Positions 27,037 to 38,134 of a DNA stretch of 43,176 nucleotides are shown piece after piece (positions within the stretch are counted from its first letter, which is position 1; every line of letters starts with the position of its first letter). Source of the stretch: Kocuria rhizophila. Lineage in GTDB: Bacteria; Actinomycetota; Actinomycetes; Actinomycetales; Micrococcaceae. The notes beneath the pieces were generated by a model. It was not told where the DNA came from. It saw only the letters and a program-made list of their open reading frames with translations, and made no database searches. The translations under genes were made by a program, and so were the position numbers. The stretch lies in NCBI RefSeq assembly GCF_003667225.1, contig NZ_RCOM01000012.1:1-43176 (forward strand), read 5' to 3'.

Positions 27037-28122
27037 TCAGTGCTCCGCGTTCATGATCTGCTGGTAGGCCGCGGCCAGTTTGAAGGGGTTGTGCACCGAG
27101 CCGCCGTCCTTGTCCCGGAGGGAGTCCCAGTGCACCACCGCGCCGAGCTGCGCCGCGGCGGCCTCCACGTCCTTGGGGGACTCGGCCGCGGACGGGTCCG
27201 CGAGCACCACGTCCAGGCGCAGCTCCGGGGCGTAGCGTTTGAGGACCCGCAGCTGGTCCCCCGAGCCCATGCTGAGGGTCTCCGAGTCGCGGGAGAGGTT
27301 GAGCGTGACCAGCCGTTTGGCGGGAGAAGCACAGATGGCATCCCGCAGCTGAGGCAGCAGCAGGTGCGGAAGCACGGACGTGTGCCACGAGCCGGGGCCG
27401 AGCACCACCCAGGCCGCCTCCTCGATCGCGGTGACGGCCTCCGGGCACGCCTCGGCGTCCGCCGGGCAGAGACGCACGTTGCACACGTCCGCCTCCTTGG
27501 CGAGGCGCGCCTGCCCCGTGACCGTGCGCGTGACGGCCTCGGGCGGGCAGGCGACCGTGGGGCTGCTGCCCGGGGAGACGTCCCCCTCGATCACGAGCGG
27601 AGTGCAGCTCATGGGCAGCACCTGACCGCGTGCCCCGAGCAGGGCCCCCGCCCAGCGCAGTCCCTCCACGGGGTCTCCCAGCAGCTCCCACAGGGTCACG
27701 ATAAGCAGGTTGCCCAGGGCGTGGTTGTCCAGTCCCTCGTCCGGGTGCCCCTCGATGCTGAAGCGGTGCTGCATCACGTCGCTCCAGGTGCGGCCCCACT
27801 GGGAGTCGTCGCACAGGGCCGCCAGCGCCATCCGCAGATCGCCCGGCGGCAGCACGCCGAGGTCGTTGCGCAGCCGACCGGACGACCCGCCGTCGTCCGC
27901 GACCGTGACCACGGCGGTCAGGGCGGGGGCCAGCAGCCGCAGCGCGGAGAGGCTCGCGGAGAGCCCGTGGCCGCCGCCGAGGGCCACCACCGAGTCCGCG
28001 TCGGTCAGAGCGTCCCGGGCGGAGGGGTCCAGGGAGTGGTAGGGGTCCACGTCACGCCGGCTGCTCAGGGGCAACCGGGGCAGGGCACCCGTGGTGGGAA
28101 GTGAACTCATCGATTCCGTCAT
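27037..28122 (-). CDS. yvcK: YvcK/GlmR-family UDP-sugar-binding gluconeogenesis factor
   Basis: A 361-aa member of the YvcK (GlmR, CofD-fold) family. Homologues bind UDP-GlcNAc and are needed for normal cell-wall synthesis on gluconeogenic carbon. VVALGGGHGLSASL (45-58) is the phosphate/nucleotide loop, VTVADDGGSSGRLR and PPGDLRMAL follow, and the C-terminal half is complete. The first ~40 residues are variable. ATG 28122 has no Shine-Dalgarno sequence and lies 13 nt after the rapZ stop; ATG 28110 (MSSLPTTG) with CGGAA just upstream is the alternative. It is not CofD itself, as no F420 genes are nearby. Confidence 0.93.
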   Translation of the reverse strand: MTESMSSLPTTGALPRLPLSSRRDVDPYHSLDPSARDALTDADSVVALGGGHGLSASLSALRLLAPALTAVVTVADDGGSSGRLRNDLGVLPPGDLRMALAALCDDSQWGRTWSDVMQHRFSIEGHPDEGLDNHALGNLLIVTLWELLGDPVEGLRWAGALLGARGQVLPMSCTPLVIEGDVSPGSSPTVACPPEAVTRTVTGQARLAKEADVCNVRLCPADAEACPEAVTAIEEAAWVVLGPGSWHTSVLPHLLLPQLRDAICASPAKRLVTLNLSRDSETLSMGSGDQLRVLKRYAPELRLDVVLADPSAAESPKDVEAAAAQLGAVVHWDSLRDKDGGSVHNPFKLAAAYQQIMNAEH

Positions 28123-28135
28123 GTCTGGGGGCAGG

Positions 28136-29086
28136 CTACTCGCGGCCCATGTCCCGGTGCTGGATGTTGACGGTCACCCGGGGCGACTTGCTGAGCCGCC
28201 GGGCGACCTCCTCGGTGATGGCCACGGAGCGGTGCTTGCCGCCCGTGCACCCGATGGCGATGGTGGCGTAGTGCTTGCTCTCGTTGCGGTAGCCGGCGAA
28301 GACCGGTTCGAGCATGGACACGAAGCGGTCCACGAACGTCCGCGCGCCGTCGTTGCCGAAGACGTAGTCCCGCACCTCGGGGTCCTTGCCCGTGCGTGGG
28401 CGCAGGGCGGGCACCCAGTGCGGGTTGGGGATGAAGCGGACGTCCGCCACGTAGTTGGCGTCCGCCGGCACTCCGTACTTGAAGCCGAAGCTCATCACGG
28501 TGAGGCGCAGCACCACGGGCCCGCTCGTGGAGAACATGTCCGCCACGGCCTTGGTCAGGGCGTGGACGTTGAAGGACGTGGTGTCCAGCACGGAGTCCGC
28601 GGTCTCGCGCAGATCACGCAGCAGCTCCCGCTCCGCCTTGATGCCGTCCAGGATCCGCCCGCCGGCCTGCAGCGGGTGCGGGCGGCGCTGGAGCTCGTAG
28701 CGGGACACCAGGACCTCGTCCGAGGCCTCCAGGAACAGCACCGAGAAGTCCACGCCCGAGGTCTCCAGGGCGGCCAGCGTCTCGCGCATGTCGTTGAACA
28801 GGGCCTTGCCTCGCACGTCGATCACCACGGCGAGCTTGGGCAGCGTCTGCGGGGTGCGGGAGGCCAGGTCCGCGAGGGTCCCCAGCATCTGCGGCGGCAG
28901 GTTGTCCACCACGTACCACCCGAGGTCTTCCAGGGCATGGGCCGCGGTGGAGCGGCCGGCACCGGACATCCCCGTGACGATCAGCAGCTCGGCCGTGGGG
29001 GGCTTCACCGGCTCCAGCGCGGGGGCCGAGGCATCCGGGGGTGGGGTGCTCATGGGGTGACGGACCGCCTGATCTGCCGACTGCAA
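28136..29086 (-). CDS. rapZ: RapZ-family nucleotide-binding protein
   Basis: A 316-aa P-loop protein. E. coli RapZ is an RNA-binding adaptor controlling GlmS synthesis; in Gram-positives the role is unsettled. Walker A reads GMSGAGRS (39-46), with Arg in place of Lys as in many actinobacterial members by my recollection. [11 protein letters not shown] follows, and the C-terminal domain contains [14 protein letters not shown]. The start is a TTG at 29086: GGAGGGG lies 4 nt upstream, while the ATG at 29053 (MSTPPPDAS) has no comparable site. Both give intact proteins because the first ~35 residues are unconserved. It follows uvrC by 24 bp. Confidence 0.92.
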   Translation of the reverse strand: MQSADQAVRHPMSTPPPDASAPALEPVKPPTAELLIVTGMSGAGRSTAAHALEDLGWYVVDNLPPQMLGTLADLASRTPQTLPKLAVVIDVRGKALFNDMRETLAALETSGVDFSVLFLEASDEVLVSRYELQRRPHPLQAGGRILDGIKAERELLRDLRETADSVLDTTSFNVHALTKAVADMFSTSGPVVLRLTVMSFGFKYGVPADANYVADVRFIPNPHWVPALRPRTGKDPEVRDYVFGNDGARTFVDRFVSMLEPVFAGYRNESKHYATIAIGCTGGKHRSVAITEEVARRLSKSPRVTVNIQHRDMGRE

Positions 29087-29110
29087 GGTTCCCCTCCAGG
29101 GTAGACCAGA

Positions 29111-31177
29111 TCAGTCGAGCAGTTCGCCCGTCTCCGTGTCGACCGCGGGCCCGGACGACGCCGCCGCCTGCCCTCCCAGGGCCTGCGCCACCTTGACGGC
29201 CAGTGCCGGTCCCACGCCCTTGACCGCGAGCATGTCCTCCGGTGCGGCGGCCCGCAGCTTCTTGACGGAGCCGAAGTGCTTGAGCAGCGCCCTCTGCTTG
29301 GCGGGGCCCAGTCCGGGGATCTCGTCCAGCGCGGAGACGGTCATGGCCTTGGAGCGCTTCTGCCGGTGGAAAGTGATGGCGAAGCGGTGGGCCTCGTCCC
29401 GGATGCGCTGCATGAGGAACAGGCCCTCGGAGGCGCGGGGCAGGATCACGGGGAACTCGTCGTCCGGGATCCAGACCTCCTCGAGGCGCTTCGCCAGGCC
29501 CACCACGTGGACGTCCGTGACGCCGAGGTCGTCCAGCGCACGCTGCGCCGCGGCCACCTGGGGAGGGCCGCCGTCCACCACCACCAGGTTGGGCGGGTAC
29601 GCGAACGCGCGGGACGTGGGCTCCTCCTCCTGGGCGGCCACCTCCCCCGTGCTCACGCCCTTCTCCGCCGCACGCTTCTGCTGCTCCACGTGGCGCGAGA
29701 AGCGCCGGTGGATCACGTCGTACATGGAGGCTGTGTCGTCCCGGGCGGCGTCCCCGGTGATCGAGAACTTGCGGTACTCGGACTTGCGCGGCAGCCCGTC
29801 CTCGAACACCACCATGGACGCCACCACGTTGGTGCCCTGCACGTGGGAGATGTCGTAGCACTCGATGCGCATGAGGGCGTCCGGGAGGTCCAGGGCCTCC
29901 TGCAGCTGCTGCAGGGACGCCGAGCGCGTGGTCAGGTCCCCGGCCCGGCGGGACTTGTGCAGGGTCAGCGCCTGCCGGGCGTTCTCCGCGACCGTCTCGA
30001 GCAGCTGCGCCTTGTCCCCGCGCTGCGGGCGCTGCACCGTGACCTGGGAGCCGCGCAGCTCGCTGAGCCACCCGGCGATCTCGTCCGCCTCGTCCGGCTC
30101 CACGCTCACGTGGACAGCGCGCGGGACGGTGTCCTGGCGGTACGCGAGCTCCGAGGTGCGCCGGTGCTGACCCACCACGTCCTCGCTGCCCTGCCGCGCG
30201 CTCCGTCTGCGGCCCGACGCCGCCGGGGCCAGTTCCGAGTGCACCTCGCCGTAGACCTGCCGCAGCAGGTGGGTCATCAGCTGGGGGGTGGTGACGTCCT
30301 CCACCTTCTCCGTGATCCAGCCGCGCTGGCCCCGGATGCGTCCCCCGCGGACGTGGAACACCTGCACGGCGGCCTCCAGCTCATCCTCCGCGATCGCGAA
30401 GAAGTCCGCGTCCGTGGAGTCGGGCAGCACCACCGTGTTGCGCTCGAACACCCGCTCGAGCGCCCCGATGTCGTCGCGGCGCGCCGCGGCGGTCTCGAAG
30501 TCCATGGCCTCGGCGGCCTCGTTCATCTGACGGGTGAGCTCCCGGATGTACGGCTTGGCGTGCCCGGCCATGAAGCGGCAGAGGTCGTCCGCGAGGGCCC
30601 GGTGGTCCTCCTGGGAGATCTCGCCCACGCACGGCGCGGAGCACTTGTCGATGTAGCCCAGCAGGCACGGCCGGCCGCTGCGCTCGGCACGCTGGTACAC
30701 GCCCTTGGTGCACGTGCGCACGGGAAACACCCGCAGCAGGGCGTCGAGGGAGTCCCGGATGGCCCACGCCTGGGAGTACGGGCCGAAGTAGCGGTTGCCG
30801 GGCTTCTTCTCACCGCGCGTCACCATGGCGCGCGGCACGTCCTCGGACATGGTGACCGCAAGGTACGGATAGGACTTGTCGTCCCGGTAGGCGATGTTGA
30901 ACCGCGGGGCGAACTCCTTGATCCACGTGTACTCGAGCTGCAGGGACTCGAACTCGGAGCCCACCACGGTCCACTGCACCGCGGCGGCCGTGGTGACCAT
31001 GGCACGGGTCTTGGGAGCGAGCTGGTGCAGCGGCGCGAAGTACGAGGACAGCCTGTTGCGCAGGTTCTTGGCCTTGCCCACGTAGATCACGCGGCCGTGC
31101 TCGTCGCGGAAGCGGTACACCCCCGGGTTGGTGGGGATGTCCTGGCGCGCCGGCCGGTAGCTGGCCGGGTCAGCCAC
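29111..31177 (-). CDS. uvrC: Excinuclease ABC subunit UvrC
   Basis: A 688-aa UvrC that makes both incisions in nucleotide excision repair. The GIY-YIG nuclease is at about 14-95 ([21 protein letters not shown]). A UVR motif ([21 protein letters not shown]) is mid-protein. The RNase H-like nuclease begins around [13 protein letters not shown], and tandem helix-hairpin-helix motifs end the protein ([33 protein letters not shown]). A basic insert near GRRRSARQG (about 323-331) is variable in the family. GTG 31177 overlaps the upstream acyltransferase gene by 8 nt and has GAGGG about 9 nt ahead. UvrA is four genes upstream in the same direction; UvrB is not in the window. Confidence 0.96.
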   Translation of the reverse strand: MADPASYRPARQDIPTNPGVYRFRDEHGRVIYVGKAKNLRNRLSSYFAPLHQLAPKTRAMVTTAAAVQWTVVGSEFESLQLEYTWIKEFAPRFNIAYRDDKSYPYLAVTMSEDVPRAMVTRGEKKPGNRYFGPYSQAWAIRDSLDALLRVFPVRTCTKGVYQRAERSGRPCLLGYIDKCSAPCVGEISQEDHRALADDLCRFMAGHAKPYIRELTRQMNEAAEAMDFETAAARRDDIGALERVFERNTVVLPDSTDADFFAIAEDELEAAVQVFHVRGGRIRGQRGWITEKVEDVTTPQLMTHLLRQVYGEVHSELAPAASGRRRSARQGSEDVVGQHRRTSELAYRQDTVPRAVHVSVEPDEADEIAGWLSELRGSQVTVQRPQRGDKAQLLETVAENARQALTLHKSRRAGDLTTRSASLQQLQEALDLPDALMRIECYDISHVQGTNVVASMVVFEDGLPRKSEYRKFSITGDAARDDTASMYDVIHRRFSRHVEQQKRAAEKGVSTGEVAAQEEEPTSRAFAYPPNLVVVDGGPPQVAAAQRALDDLGVTDVHVVGLAKRLEEVWIPDDEFPVILPRASEGLFLMQRIRDEAHRFAITFHRQKRSKAMTVSALDEIPGLGPAKQRALLKHFGSVKKLRAAAPEDMLAVKGVGPALAVKVAQALGGQAAASSGPAVDTETGELLD

Positions 31178-31859
31178 GCCCCAGATCCCTCCCCGCGGAC
31201 GGCGAGACGTTGTACACGTCCTTGCGGGGCTGGCCGGAGAGCTCCGCGATCGTGTCCATGACCTGCGCCACGAGCTCCTTGCGCATCCTGCCCGTCTGCT
31301 GCTCCCCCGCGTGGGCCACCGTGATGGGTTCGCCCACGTGCATCTCGAACTTGGCGGGGCGGATCATCGTGGCGCCCGGCGGCTGCAGCCGCTGGGTCCC
31401 GATCATTCCCACTGGGACCACGGGGGCGCCCGTGAGGTAGGCCAGGTACGCCACCCCGGAGTGGCCACGGTACAGGTAGCCGTCCCGCGAGCGGGTGCCC
31501 TCGGGGTAGATGCCGAAGACCTTGCCCTCCCGCAGGTGCTCCACCGCGGGCTGCAGGGCCGCCACGGACTCGCTCTGCTGGCCGCGGGCCACGGGGATGA
31601 TGTCTATGAACTCGAAGGCCTCGCGCATCAACTTCCCCTTGATCCCGGGGCTGTTGACGTACTCCGCCTTGGCGATGAACTTCACGCGCCGCGGCATGAA
31701 CGCCGAGATGATGACCGAGTCCAGAAAGGTGAGGTGGTTGGACGCGATGATCACGGGGCCGGTCTCGGGCAGCCGGTCCAGGCCGGTGACCACGGGGCGG
31801 CACACGACACGCAGGGCCCGCGCCACCGTGGCCTTGGTCAGGTCGTACTTGGTGATCAT
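31170..31859 (-). CDS. plsC: 1-acyl-glycerol-3-phosphate acyltransferase family protein
   Basis: A 229-aa PlsC-type acyltransferase. The catalytic HX4D is His42 to Asp47 (SNHLTFLD), and the glycerol-phosphate-binding motif is [11 protein letters not shown] (117-127). VVPVGMIGT matches the later conserved block. It probably acylates lysophosphatidic acid or a related lysolipid at the inner membrane. There is no strong transmembrane helix; hydrophobic patches would bind the membrane surface. ATG 31859 has GGGAG 8 nt upstream, overlapping the end of the HAD gene region (12 bp apart). The gene symbol is by family; other acyl acceptors are possible. Confidence 0.87.
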   Translation of the reverse strand: MITKYDLTKATVARALRVVCRPVVTGLDRLPETGPVIIASNHLTFLDSVIISAFMPRRVKFIAKAEYVNSPGIKGKLMREAFEFIDIIPVARGQQSESVAALQPAVEHLREGKVFGIYPEGTRSRDGYLYRGHSGVAYLAYLTGAPVVPVGMIGTQRLQPPGATMIRPAKFEMHVGEPITVAHAGEQQTGRMRKELVAQVMDTIAELSGQPRKDVYNVSPSAGRDLGRG

Positions 31860-31871
31860 TGCCCGTGCTCC

Positions 31872-32561
31872 CTAGAGGTCCGTGTACCGACTGAGCAAGT
31901 GTGCCAAATCACCAGGCTCACGGGCGAGCGCGGCACACCCCGTGTCCAGCTCGCCGGGCTGTGCGAAACCCCACCCCGCGCCCAGGCAGTCGATGCCGTG
32001 GCTGCGCGCGCCGTCGGCGTCGTAGCTGCGGTCACCGATCATGACCGTGCGCGCCGGATCCGGCGGCAGGGCACCCAGCCGACGCAGGGCCTCACCCACG
32101 ATGGCGGGCTTGTCGTGCATCTGCCCGGCACCGCTCGTGGGCGGGGCGAGGTCGTCCGAGGCGCCGCTCACGGTCTCGAAGTACTCCCCCAGCCCGAACC
32201 TGGACACGACCTCCACCGCGATGTGCTCCGGCTTCTGGGTCGCCACGGCCTGGCGCACCCCGCTCGCGTGCAGCGACTGCAGGATCTCCCCGATCCCCGG
32301 ATAGATGCGTGTCCGTTCGAGCCCCTCCGTGAGGTAGCCGGAACGGTAGACGGAGACCACCTGGGGGATCTGCTCCTCGGGGACGTCCGTGAAGCGCCGC
32401 AGCGACTCTCCGATGGGCGGGCCCACGAACCGCTCCAGGTTCTCGGGCGCCTCGAAGCCGCACGCCCACAGCGCCTCGGCGATGCCCTCCGTGATGGCGC
32501 CGGCCGGGTCCAGGACCGTTCCGTCCAGGTCCCACAGCACCACGGGACGCTGACCGCTCAC
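31872..32561 (-). CDS. HAD-superfamily phosphatase, phosphoglycolate phosphatase-like
   Basis: A 229-aa HAD subfamily IA hydrolase. Motif I is [10 protein letters not shown] with nucleophile Asp11 and Asp13. A helical cap follows, then motif III Lys in [11 protein letters not shown] and motif [14 protein letters not shown]. Gph/PpaX-like proteins of this size hydrolyse phosphoglycolate or pyrophosphate; phosphoglycolate arises when oxidatively damaged DNA ends are cleaned, which would fit its place after uvrA, but specificity cannot be read from the sequence. GTG 32561 overlaps the uvrA stop by 4 nt. Confidence 0.87.
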   Translation of the reverse strand: MSGQRPVVLWDLDGTVLDPAGAITEGIAEALWACGFEAPENLERFVGPPIGESLRRFTDVPEEQIPQVVSVYRSGYLTEGLERTRIYPGIGEILQSLHASGVRQAVATQKPEHIAVEVVSRFGLGEYFETVSGASDDLAPPTSGAGQMHDKPAIVGEALRRLGALPPDPARTVMIGDRSYDADGARSHGIDCLGAGWGFAQPGELDTGCAALAREPGDLAHLLSRYTDL

Positions 32562-35500
32562 GACGACGCCCCGTGGGCCCCGCCCTGCCCCGTGGCGGCC
32601 GCCACGGGTTCCGGGGAGCCGGCCCGGTGGGCGCTCTCACGGGCCGCCGAGTTCTCCAGCACCTCGCGCAGGAACTGCCCGGTGAAGCTGTCCTCGTTCT
32701 CGGCCACCTCCTCCGGGGTGCCCTGCGCCACCACGGTGCCGCCCCCGGAACCGCCGTTCGGTCCGAGGTCCACGATCCAGTCCGCGGATTTCACCACGTC
32801 CAGGTTGTGCTCGATGGTCATCACGCTGTTGCCCTTGTCCACGAGGCTCTGCAGCACCTTCAGCAGCTTGCGGATGTCCTCGAAGTGCAGCCCCGTGGTG
32901 GGCTCGTCCAGCACGTAGATGGTGCGGCCGTTGGAGCGCTTCTGCAGCTCGGCGGCGAGCTTCACTCGCTGCGCCTCACCGCCGGAGAGCGTGGTGGCGG
33001 GCTGGCCGAGGCGCACGTAGCCCAGACCCACCTCCACGAGGGTGTTGAGGTAGCGCGCGATCGCGGTGAAGGGCGCGAAGAACTCCGCGGCCTCCTCGAT
33101 GGGCATGTCGAGCACCTCGGCGATGTTCTTGCCCTTGTAGTGCACCTCCAGGGTCTCCCGGTTGTACCGGGCGCCCTTGCACACCTCGCAGGGCACGTAG
33201 ACGTCCGGGAGGAAGTTCATCTCGATCTTCAGGGTGCCGTCCCCGGAGCACGCCTCGCAGCGCCCGCCCTTGACGTTGAAGGAGAAGCGGCCCTGCTGGT
33301 AGCCGCGCACCTTGGCCTCCTGGGTCTCCGCGAACAGCTTGCGGATCCGGTCGAACACCCCGGTGTAGGTGGCGGGGTTGGAGCGCGGGGTGCGCCCGAT
33401 CGGGCTCTGGTCCACGTGCACCACCTTGTCCAGGTGCTCCAGGCCGTCGATGCGCCGGTGCCGCCCGGGCACCTGCTTGGCGCCGTTGAGCTGGTTGGCC
33501 AGGCTGGTGTAGAGGATGTCGTTGACCAGCGTGGACTTGCCGGACCCGGAGACTCCGGTGACCGCCACGAAGACGCCCAGGGGGAAGTCCACCGTGAGGT
33601 TCTGGAGGTTGTTCTCCTTGGCCCCCACCACGGTGAGCTGCCGCTTGCGGTCCACCGGACGACGCCGGGCGGGCACCTCGATCAGTGACCGGCCGGTGAG
33701 GTAGTCCGCGGTGATCGACTTCCGGTTCTCGAGAAGCTGCTCGTAGGTCCCGGAGTGCACCACGTCGCCGCCGTGGATGCCCGCACCCGGGCCCACGTCC
33801 ACGATCCAGTCGGCCTCGCGCATGGTGTCCTCGTCGTGCTCGACCACGATGAGCGTGTTCCCCATGTCCCGCAGCCGCAGGAGGGTGTCGATGAGGCGGC
33901 GGTTGTCACGCTGGTGCAGACCGATCGAGGGCTCGTCCAGGACGTAGAGCACCCCGACGAGTCCCGCACCGATCTGCGTGGCCAGGCGGATGCGCTGCGC
34001 CTCGCCGCCGGACAGCGTGGCCGCCGCGCGCTCGAGGTTGAGGTAGTCGAGCCCCACGTCGATCAGGAACGTCAGGCGCGCGACGATCTCCTTGAGCACC
34101 TGGTCGCCGATCTGCGCGTCACGGTCGCTGAGCTCGAGCTCCTCGAAGAACGTGAGCGACTCCCGCATGGGCAGCCGGGTGGCCTCCGCAATGCTCTTCC
34201 CGCCCACGGTCACGCCCAGAATGGTGGGGTTCAGCCGGGCACTGCCGCACGCGGGGCACGCCACCTGGCGCATGTACTGCTCGTAGCGGTCCTTGGCGTG
34301 GTCGGACTCGGTCTCCTCGTGCTTGCGCTTGATGTAGCCGTACACGCCCTCGAAGCCCTGCGAGTACTTGCGCTCGCGGCCCCACCGGTTGCGGTAGGCC
34401 ACGGTGACCTTGTGGTCCTTGCCCTCGAGCACGGCCTTGCGCGCCTTGGCGGGAAGATCCTTCCACGGTGTGACCATGTCGAAGCCCACCTCCTTGCCGA
34501 GGCCCGCGAGCAGCCGGTTCCAGTACTCGCTCGTGGCCTTGCCGAGGGACCACGGGGCGATGGCGCCCTCCACGATGGAGAGATCCGGGTTGGGCACCAC
34601 GAGGTCCTCGTCCACCTCGAGCCGCGAGCCGATGCCGTCGCACTCGGGGCACGCGCCGAAGGGCGCGTTGAAGGAGAACGAGCGGGGCTCGATCTCGTCC
34701 GTCTGCAGCTCGTGCTCGTTGGGGCACGCGAGGTTCTCGGAGAACGTGCGCCGCACGTCCTGCCACGGGGACTCCTCCCCCTCGCGGGTCACGAGCTCCA
34801 CGACCACGCGGCCGTCCGCGAGGTTCAGCGCGGTCTCCACGGAGTCCGTGAGCCGCTGGCGGGCATCCGGCTTGGCGGTGAGGCGGTCCACCACCACGTC
34901 GATGGTGTGCTTGTACTGCTTCTTGAGCTTGGGGGCGTCCTCGAGCTGCACGGTCTCGCCGTCCACCACGGCGCGCGCGTAGCCCTGCTGGCTCAGCTGC
35001 TGGAAGAGGTCCTGGAACTCGCCCTTGCGGCCCTTGACCACGGGCGCCAGCACCATGAAGCGGGTGCGCTCCGGCAGCTCGAGCAGCTGGTCCACGATCT
35101 GCTGGGAGGTCTGCCGGGTGATGGGCTCGCCGCACACCGGGCAGTGGGCCCGGCCGATGCGGGCCCAGAGCAGGCGCATGTAGTCGTAGATCTCGGTGAT
35201 GGTGCCCACCGTGGAGCGCGGGTTGCGAGACGTGGACTTCTGGTCGATCGACACCGCCGGGGACAGCCCCTCGATGAAGTCGACGTCCGGCTTGTCCACC
35301 CGGCCCAGGAACATGCGGGCGTAGGAGGACAGGGACTCCACGTAGCGCCGCTGGCCCTCCGCGAAGATGGTGTCGAACGCGAGGGAGGACTTCCCGGATC
35401 CGGACAGACCCGTGAACACCACCATGGAGTCCCGCGGAATGGTGAGGTCCACGTTCTTGAGGTTGTGCTCGCGGGCACCCTGGACCACGATCTCCGTGAG

Positions 35501-35611
35501 GTCGGAGACCCCTGAGGCGCGGGTGGCGGGGGCGTGCTCCTGCGCGGTCCGTTCCGCGAGAACGGACGTGGAGGGGCGTTCGCTGGACGTTTCGTGGGTT
35601 CGCTCTGACAC
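32558..35611 (-). CDS. uvrA: Excinuclease ABC subunit UvrA
   Basis: A 1017-aa UvrA, the damage-recognition ATPase of nucleotide excision repair. Two ABC modules: Walker [10 protein letters not shown] (68-76) and a second GVSGSGKST, with signatures [13 protein letters not shown] and [13 protein letters not shown]. Zinc-binding CxxC pairs include CPVCGEP, CPAC and CEAC/CEVC. GTG 35611 (VSERTHETS) is preceded by a -10-like TAGAGT 7 nt upstream and no Shine-Dalgarno sequence. The open frame continues to 35674 but starting there would cross the promoter. The first ~36 residues are non-conserved. It heads the long minus-strand housekeeping operon. Confidence 0.96.
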   Translation of the reverse strand: MSERTHETSSERPSTSVLAERTAQEHAPATRASGVSDLTEIVVQGAREHNLKNVDLTIPRDSMVVFTGLSGSGKSSLAFDTIFAEGQRRYVESLSSYARMFLGRVDKPDVDFIEGLSPAVSIDQKSTSRNPRSTVGTITEIYDYMRLLWARIGRAHCPVCGEPITRQTSQQIVDQLLELPERTRFMVLAPVVKGRKGEFQDLFQQLSQQGYARAVVDGETVQLEDAPKLKKQYKHTIDVVVDRLTAKPDARQRLTDSVETALNLADGRVVVELVTREGEESPWQDVRRTFSENLACPNEHELQTDEIEPRSFSFNAPFGACPECDGIGSRLEVDEDLVVPNPDLSIVEGAIAPWSLGKATSEYWNRLLAGLGKEVGFDMVTPWKDLPAKARKAVLEGKDHKVTVAYRNRWGRERKYSQGFEGVYGYIKRKHEETESDHAKDRYEQYMRQVACPACGSARLNPTILGVTVGGKSIAEATRLPMRESLTFFEELELSDRDAQIGDQVLKEIVARLTFLIDVGLDYLNLERAAATLSGGEAQRIRLATQIGAGLVGVLYVLDEPSIGLHQRDNRRLIDTLLRLRDMGNTLIVVEHDEDTMREADWIVDVGPGAGIHGGDVVHSGTYEQLLENRKSITADYLTGRSLIEVPARRRPVDRKRQLTVVGAKENNLQNLTVDFPLGVFVAVTGVSGSGKSTLVNDILYTSLANQLNGAKQVPGRHRRIDGLEHLDKVVHVDQSPIGRTPRSNPATYTGVFDRIRKLFAETQEAKVRGYQQGRFSFNVKGGRCEACSGDGTLKIEMNFLPDVYVPCEVCKGARYNRETLEVHYKGKNIAEVLDMPIEEAAEFFAPFTAIARYLNTLVEVGLGYVRLGQPATTLSGGEAQRVKLAAELQKRSNGRTIYVLDEPTTGLHFEDIRKLLKVLQSLVDKGNSVMTIEHNLDVVKSADWIVDLGPNGGSGGGTVVAQGTPEEVAENEDSFTGQFLREVLENSAARESAHRAGSPEPVAAATGQGGAHGASS

Positions 35612-35618
35612 GGCTGCA

Positions 35619-35624
35619 ACTCTA
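35619..35624 (-). promoter_or_regulatory. Leaderless -10 element of uvrA
   Basis: TAGAGT on the minus strand lies 7 nt before GTG 35611. No LexA-type GAAC-N4-GTTC site is seen in the 59 bp up to the preceding gene, so SOS control is not supported by the sequence. Confidence 0.55.
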
Positions 35625-35670
35625 GTACCCGGCCCCGACACGGCAGCAGCCGCCCGGCCCCGGTGCGGGT

Positions 35671-37533
35671 TCACGCGCGGTGGCGAGCCCGGCCCGTGGG
35701 ACGACCGGCGGCGTCGTCGGCCACCCCGCCCTGCGCGTGACGCCCGGGGCCCGAGTGCTCCGGCGCCGGGTTCTCAACGGCCACCTCCTCCGCGGCCGAC
35801 GCCGCCCGGGGCGCCCGCGCGGGGCCCACGTGCTGCTCGCCGCGGCCGCGGCGCAGACCCGTAGCGTCCGGGTCGATCACGGGGATCTGCCCCGTCTCCG
35901 CACGCTGCATGCGCAGCCCGGCGGCCTCCACCGGGTCCACCTGCCGGGTCACCACGGTGATCTGGCCCGTGTCCGGGTCCACCTCCGCCACGTCCACGGT
36001 GGTGCGCAGCGGGACCTCCTTCATGAGGAGCACGCACAGCAGGGTCACGAGCGAGGCGATGCCCGCCACCAGGAACAGCAGCCCGGTGCCCGTGCCGTAC
36101 GCCTCGCGCACGGCCTCGAGGGCGGAAGGGGGCAGACCCGCGAAGTCGATCGACGCGGCGTCGGGCGCGGCCGAGGCGTCGATGCCGTGCTCGGCGGCGA
36201 AGCCGGCCATCTCCGTGGTGAGGTGGCGCGTGAGCAGCGCACCGAACAGCGAGACGGCCACGGCGCCGCCCACGGTGCGGAAGAAGGCCACGGCGGAGGA
36301 CGCGGAGCCCATGTCCTTGAGGCCCACGGTGTTCTGGACGGCGAGCACGAGGTTCTGGTTGAGCGTGCCCACACCCAGGCCCACCAGGCAGATGTAGACG
36401 CCCACGAGCCACGCGGGGGTGGTGTGGGTCAGCTGCGAGCCGAGGAACAGGCCCACGGCCAGGACCACGGCGCCGACCACGAGGATCCGCTTCCACCGCC
36501 CGAAGCGGGAGATCAGCTGCCCGGCGACCATCGAGCCCAGGAAGGACCCCACGACCTGCGGGAGCATGAGCAGACCCGACTCGGTGGGGCTGTACCCCTG
36601 GCCGAGCTGGAAGTACTGGCCCAGGTACGTGGTGGAGGCGAACATCGCGGCACCCGTGGCGATCGCCGCGATGATCGCGAGCACCGTGGTGCGCTCCGTG
36701 ATCACGTGCAGCGGCATGGTGGGTTCGCTCGCGCGGCGCTCGACCGCCACGAACGCGACAGCGCCCAGCACCGCCACGACAGCCAGGAGGACGGACTCCC
36801 ACGAGCCCCAGTCGAAGAGCTTCCCGGCGAACGAGACCCACAGCAGCAGCGCGGACGTGGCCACGGCGAGCAGCCCCATGCCCAGGAAGTCCACCTGGGG
36901 CGTGCGGTCCCGGGTGACCTCGGGCAGGTGCAGGGTCTTCACGATCAGGATGGCCGCGAGGATGGACAGGGGAACCGGGATGAGGAAGCACCACCGCCAC
37001 CCGAAGGCGTCCACGATGAGCCCGCCCAGCAGCGGACCCACGGACGTGGCCACGGCCATGACGGCGCCCATGTACCCGGCGTAGCGACCGCGCTCACGCG
37101 GCGGGATGATGGTGCCCAGGATGGTCTGGGCCAGAGCCATCAGCCCACCCATCCCCACACCCTGGATCACACGGGCCACCACGAGCATGCCGATGCTCGG
37201 TGCCAGACCCGCCGCGCCGGAGCCGATCACGAAGATCACGATGGCCATCAGCAGGAGCTTCTTCTTGTCGAAGAGATCCGCGAGCTTGCCCCACATGGGC
37301 GTGGTGACCGCGTTGGCCAGCAGGGTTCCGGTCACCGTCCAGGACAGCGCCGTCTGGTCCCCGCCCAGGTCCGCCATGATCACGGGCAGGGCGGTGCCGA
37401 TGATCGTCAGCGTGACCATGGCCATGAAGAAGGCGGACAGGATGCCGGTCAGCGCCCGCAGGACGTCTCGGTGCTCCTGCTGGCTCGTGCGTGCCGGGCG
37501 CGTGCTGCGCGCGGTGTCGTGGGGTGGCGTCAC
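35671..37533 (-). CDS. DHA2-family (EmrB/QacA) MFS drug exporter
   Basis: A 620-aa proton-coupled antiporter with about 14 transmembrane segments. The motif A region reads [14 protein letters not shown], and motif C is recognisable near [29 protein letters not shown] is the usual first-helix end. The cytoplasmic C-terminal tail of roughly 110 residues after [11 protein letters not shown] is Pro/Ala/Gly/Arg-rich and unusually long. GTG 37533 overlaps the marR stop in GTGA and has AGGAG 8 nt ahead; the open frame upstream of it lies in the marR gene. Control by the adjacent MarR protein, and induction by its ligand, is a strong inference. The substrate is unknown. Confidence 0.91.
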   Translation of the reverse strand: MTPPHDTARSTRPARTSQQEHRDVLRALTGILSAFFMAMVTLTIIGTALPVIMADLGGDQTALSWTVTGTLLANAVTTPMWGKLADLFDKKKLLLMAIVIFVIGSGAAGLAPSIGMLVVARVIQGVGMGGLMALAQTILGTIIPPRERGRYAGYMGAVMAVATSVGPLLGGLIVDAFGWRWCFLIPVPLSILAAILIVKTLHLPEVTRDRTPQVDFLGMGLLAVATSALLLWVSFAGKLFDWGSWESVLLAVVAVLGAVAFVAVERRASEPTMPLHVITERTTVLAIIAAIATGAAMFASTTYLGQYFQLGQGYSPTESGLLMLPQVVGSFLGSMVAGQLISRFGRWKRILVVGAVVLAVGLFLGSQLTHTTPAWLVGVYICLVGLGVGTLNQNLVLAVQNTVGLKDMGSASSAVAFFRTVGGAVAVSLFGALLTRHLTTEMAGFAAEHGIDASAAPDAASIDFAGLPPSALEAVREAYGTGTGLLFLVAGIASLVTLLCVLLMKEVPLRTTVDVAEVDPDTGQITVVTRQVDPVEAAGLRMQRAETGQIPVIDPDATGLRRGRGEQHVGPARAPRAASAAEEVAVENPAPEHSGPGRHAQGGVADDAAGRPTGRARHRA

Positions 37534-38069
37534 GGGGTGGGCTCCTCTCCGCACCCGGTGCCGCGGGGCGCGCTGGTCTGTGGGGTTCGGGGGCGGTCGG
37601 ACCACGGCGGCGAGGTCATCCGGGACATCCCGAGCGAGTCGAGGAACAGCTCGGTGATCCGGTTCAGGGACGCGCTCGCGCGCGCCGCCTCCCCCTCGCT
37701 GAGGTCCCCGAGGCGCGACACGAGGTTCTCCGCGTCCGCCCGCAGGTTGGTGTCCAGCGCGTGCCGGCCCGCGTCCGTGATGGACACGATCTGCGCACGT
37801 CCGTCCTCGGGGTCCGGAGCGCGGGTCACGAGGCCGAGCTGCTCGAGGGTGGCGAGGTGTCGGCTCAGCCCCGAGGCGCCGAGCGTGGACTCCGCCACGA
37901 TGTCCTTGGCGCGCCGTCCGGGCACGCAGCTGAGCAGCGTGAGGATGTTGGTCTGCACCACGCTCAGCGCCCGGTGGGCCTCGGTGGCCTTGACCACCCT
38001 TCGGGTGGCCCGCTGCAGCTCCAACAGGTCGCGGACCAGGTCCTCGGCGGTTTTGTGCGAGACGCCCAT
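37530..38069 (-). CDS. MarR-family transcriptional regulator of the drug exporter
   Basis: A 179-aa winged-helix regulator. The HTH lies at about 37-80 (LSVVQTNILTLLS, then AKDIVAESTLGASGLSRHLATLEQLGL), followed by the wing with the family D-x-R-like VTRAPDPEDGRAQIVSITDAGR (81-102). It ends with a ~35-residue Pro/Thr-rich tail that is not part of the MarR fold. ATG 38069 has GGAGGGG about 7 nt upstream; 16 more in-frame codons exist but lack a ribosome site. It is translationally coupled to the exporter. A palindrome over its own promoter start suggests autorepression relieved by an exporter substrate. Confidence 0.9.
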   Translation of the reverse strand: MGVSHKTAEDLVRDLLELQRATRRVVKATEAHRALSVVQTNILTLLSCVPGRRAKDIVAESTLGASGLSRHLATLEQLGLVTRAPDPEDGRAQIVSITDAGRHALDTNLRADAENLVSRLGDLSEGEAARASASLNRITELFLDSLGMSRMTSPPWSDRPRTPQTSAPRGTGCGEEPTP

Positions 38070-38121
38070 GCCTGTCCCCTCCGGGAGTTGGCCGGTGGGC
38101 GCACCACTCCCCGTCAATTAT

Positions 38122-38134
38122 TTGCTTCACGCAA
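38122..38134. promoter_or_regulatory. MarR-type operator
   Basis: Inverted repeat TTGC-N5-GCAA (38122-38125 and 38131-38134) directly over the predicted transcription start of marR and abutting the -10. The form and size suit a MarR-dimer site. Confidence 0.65.

Noticed and set aside
35548-35566. GTTC-N5-GAAC palindrome near the start of uvrA as a LexA box
   Set aside because: Actinobacterial LexA sites have GAAC-N4-GTTC, the opposite arm order, and this sequence lies inside the coding region.
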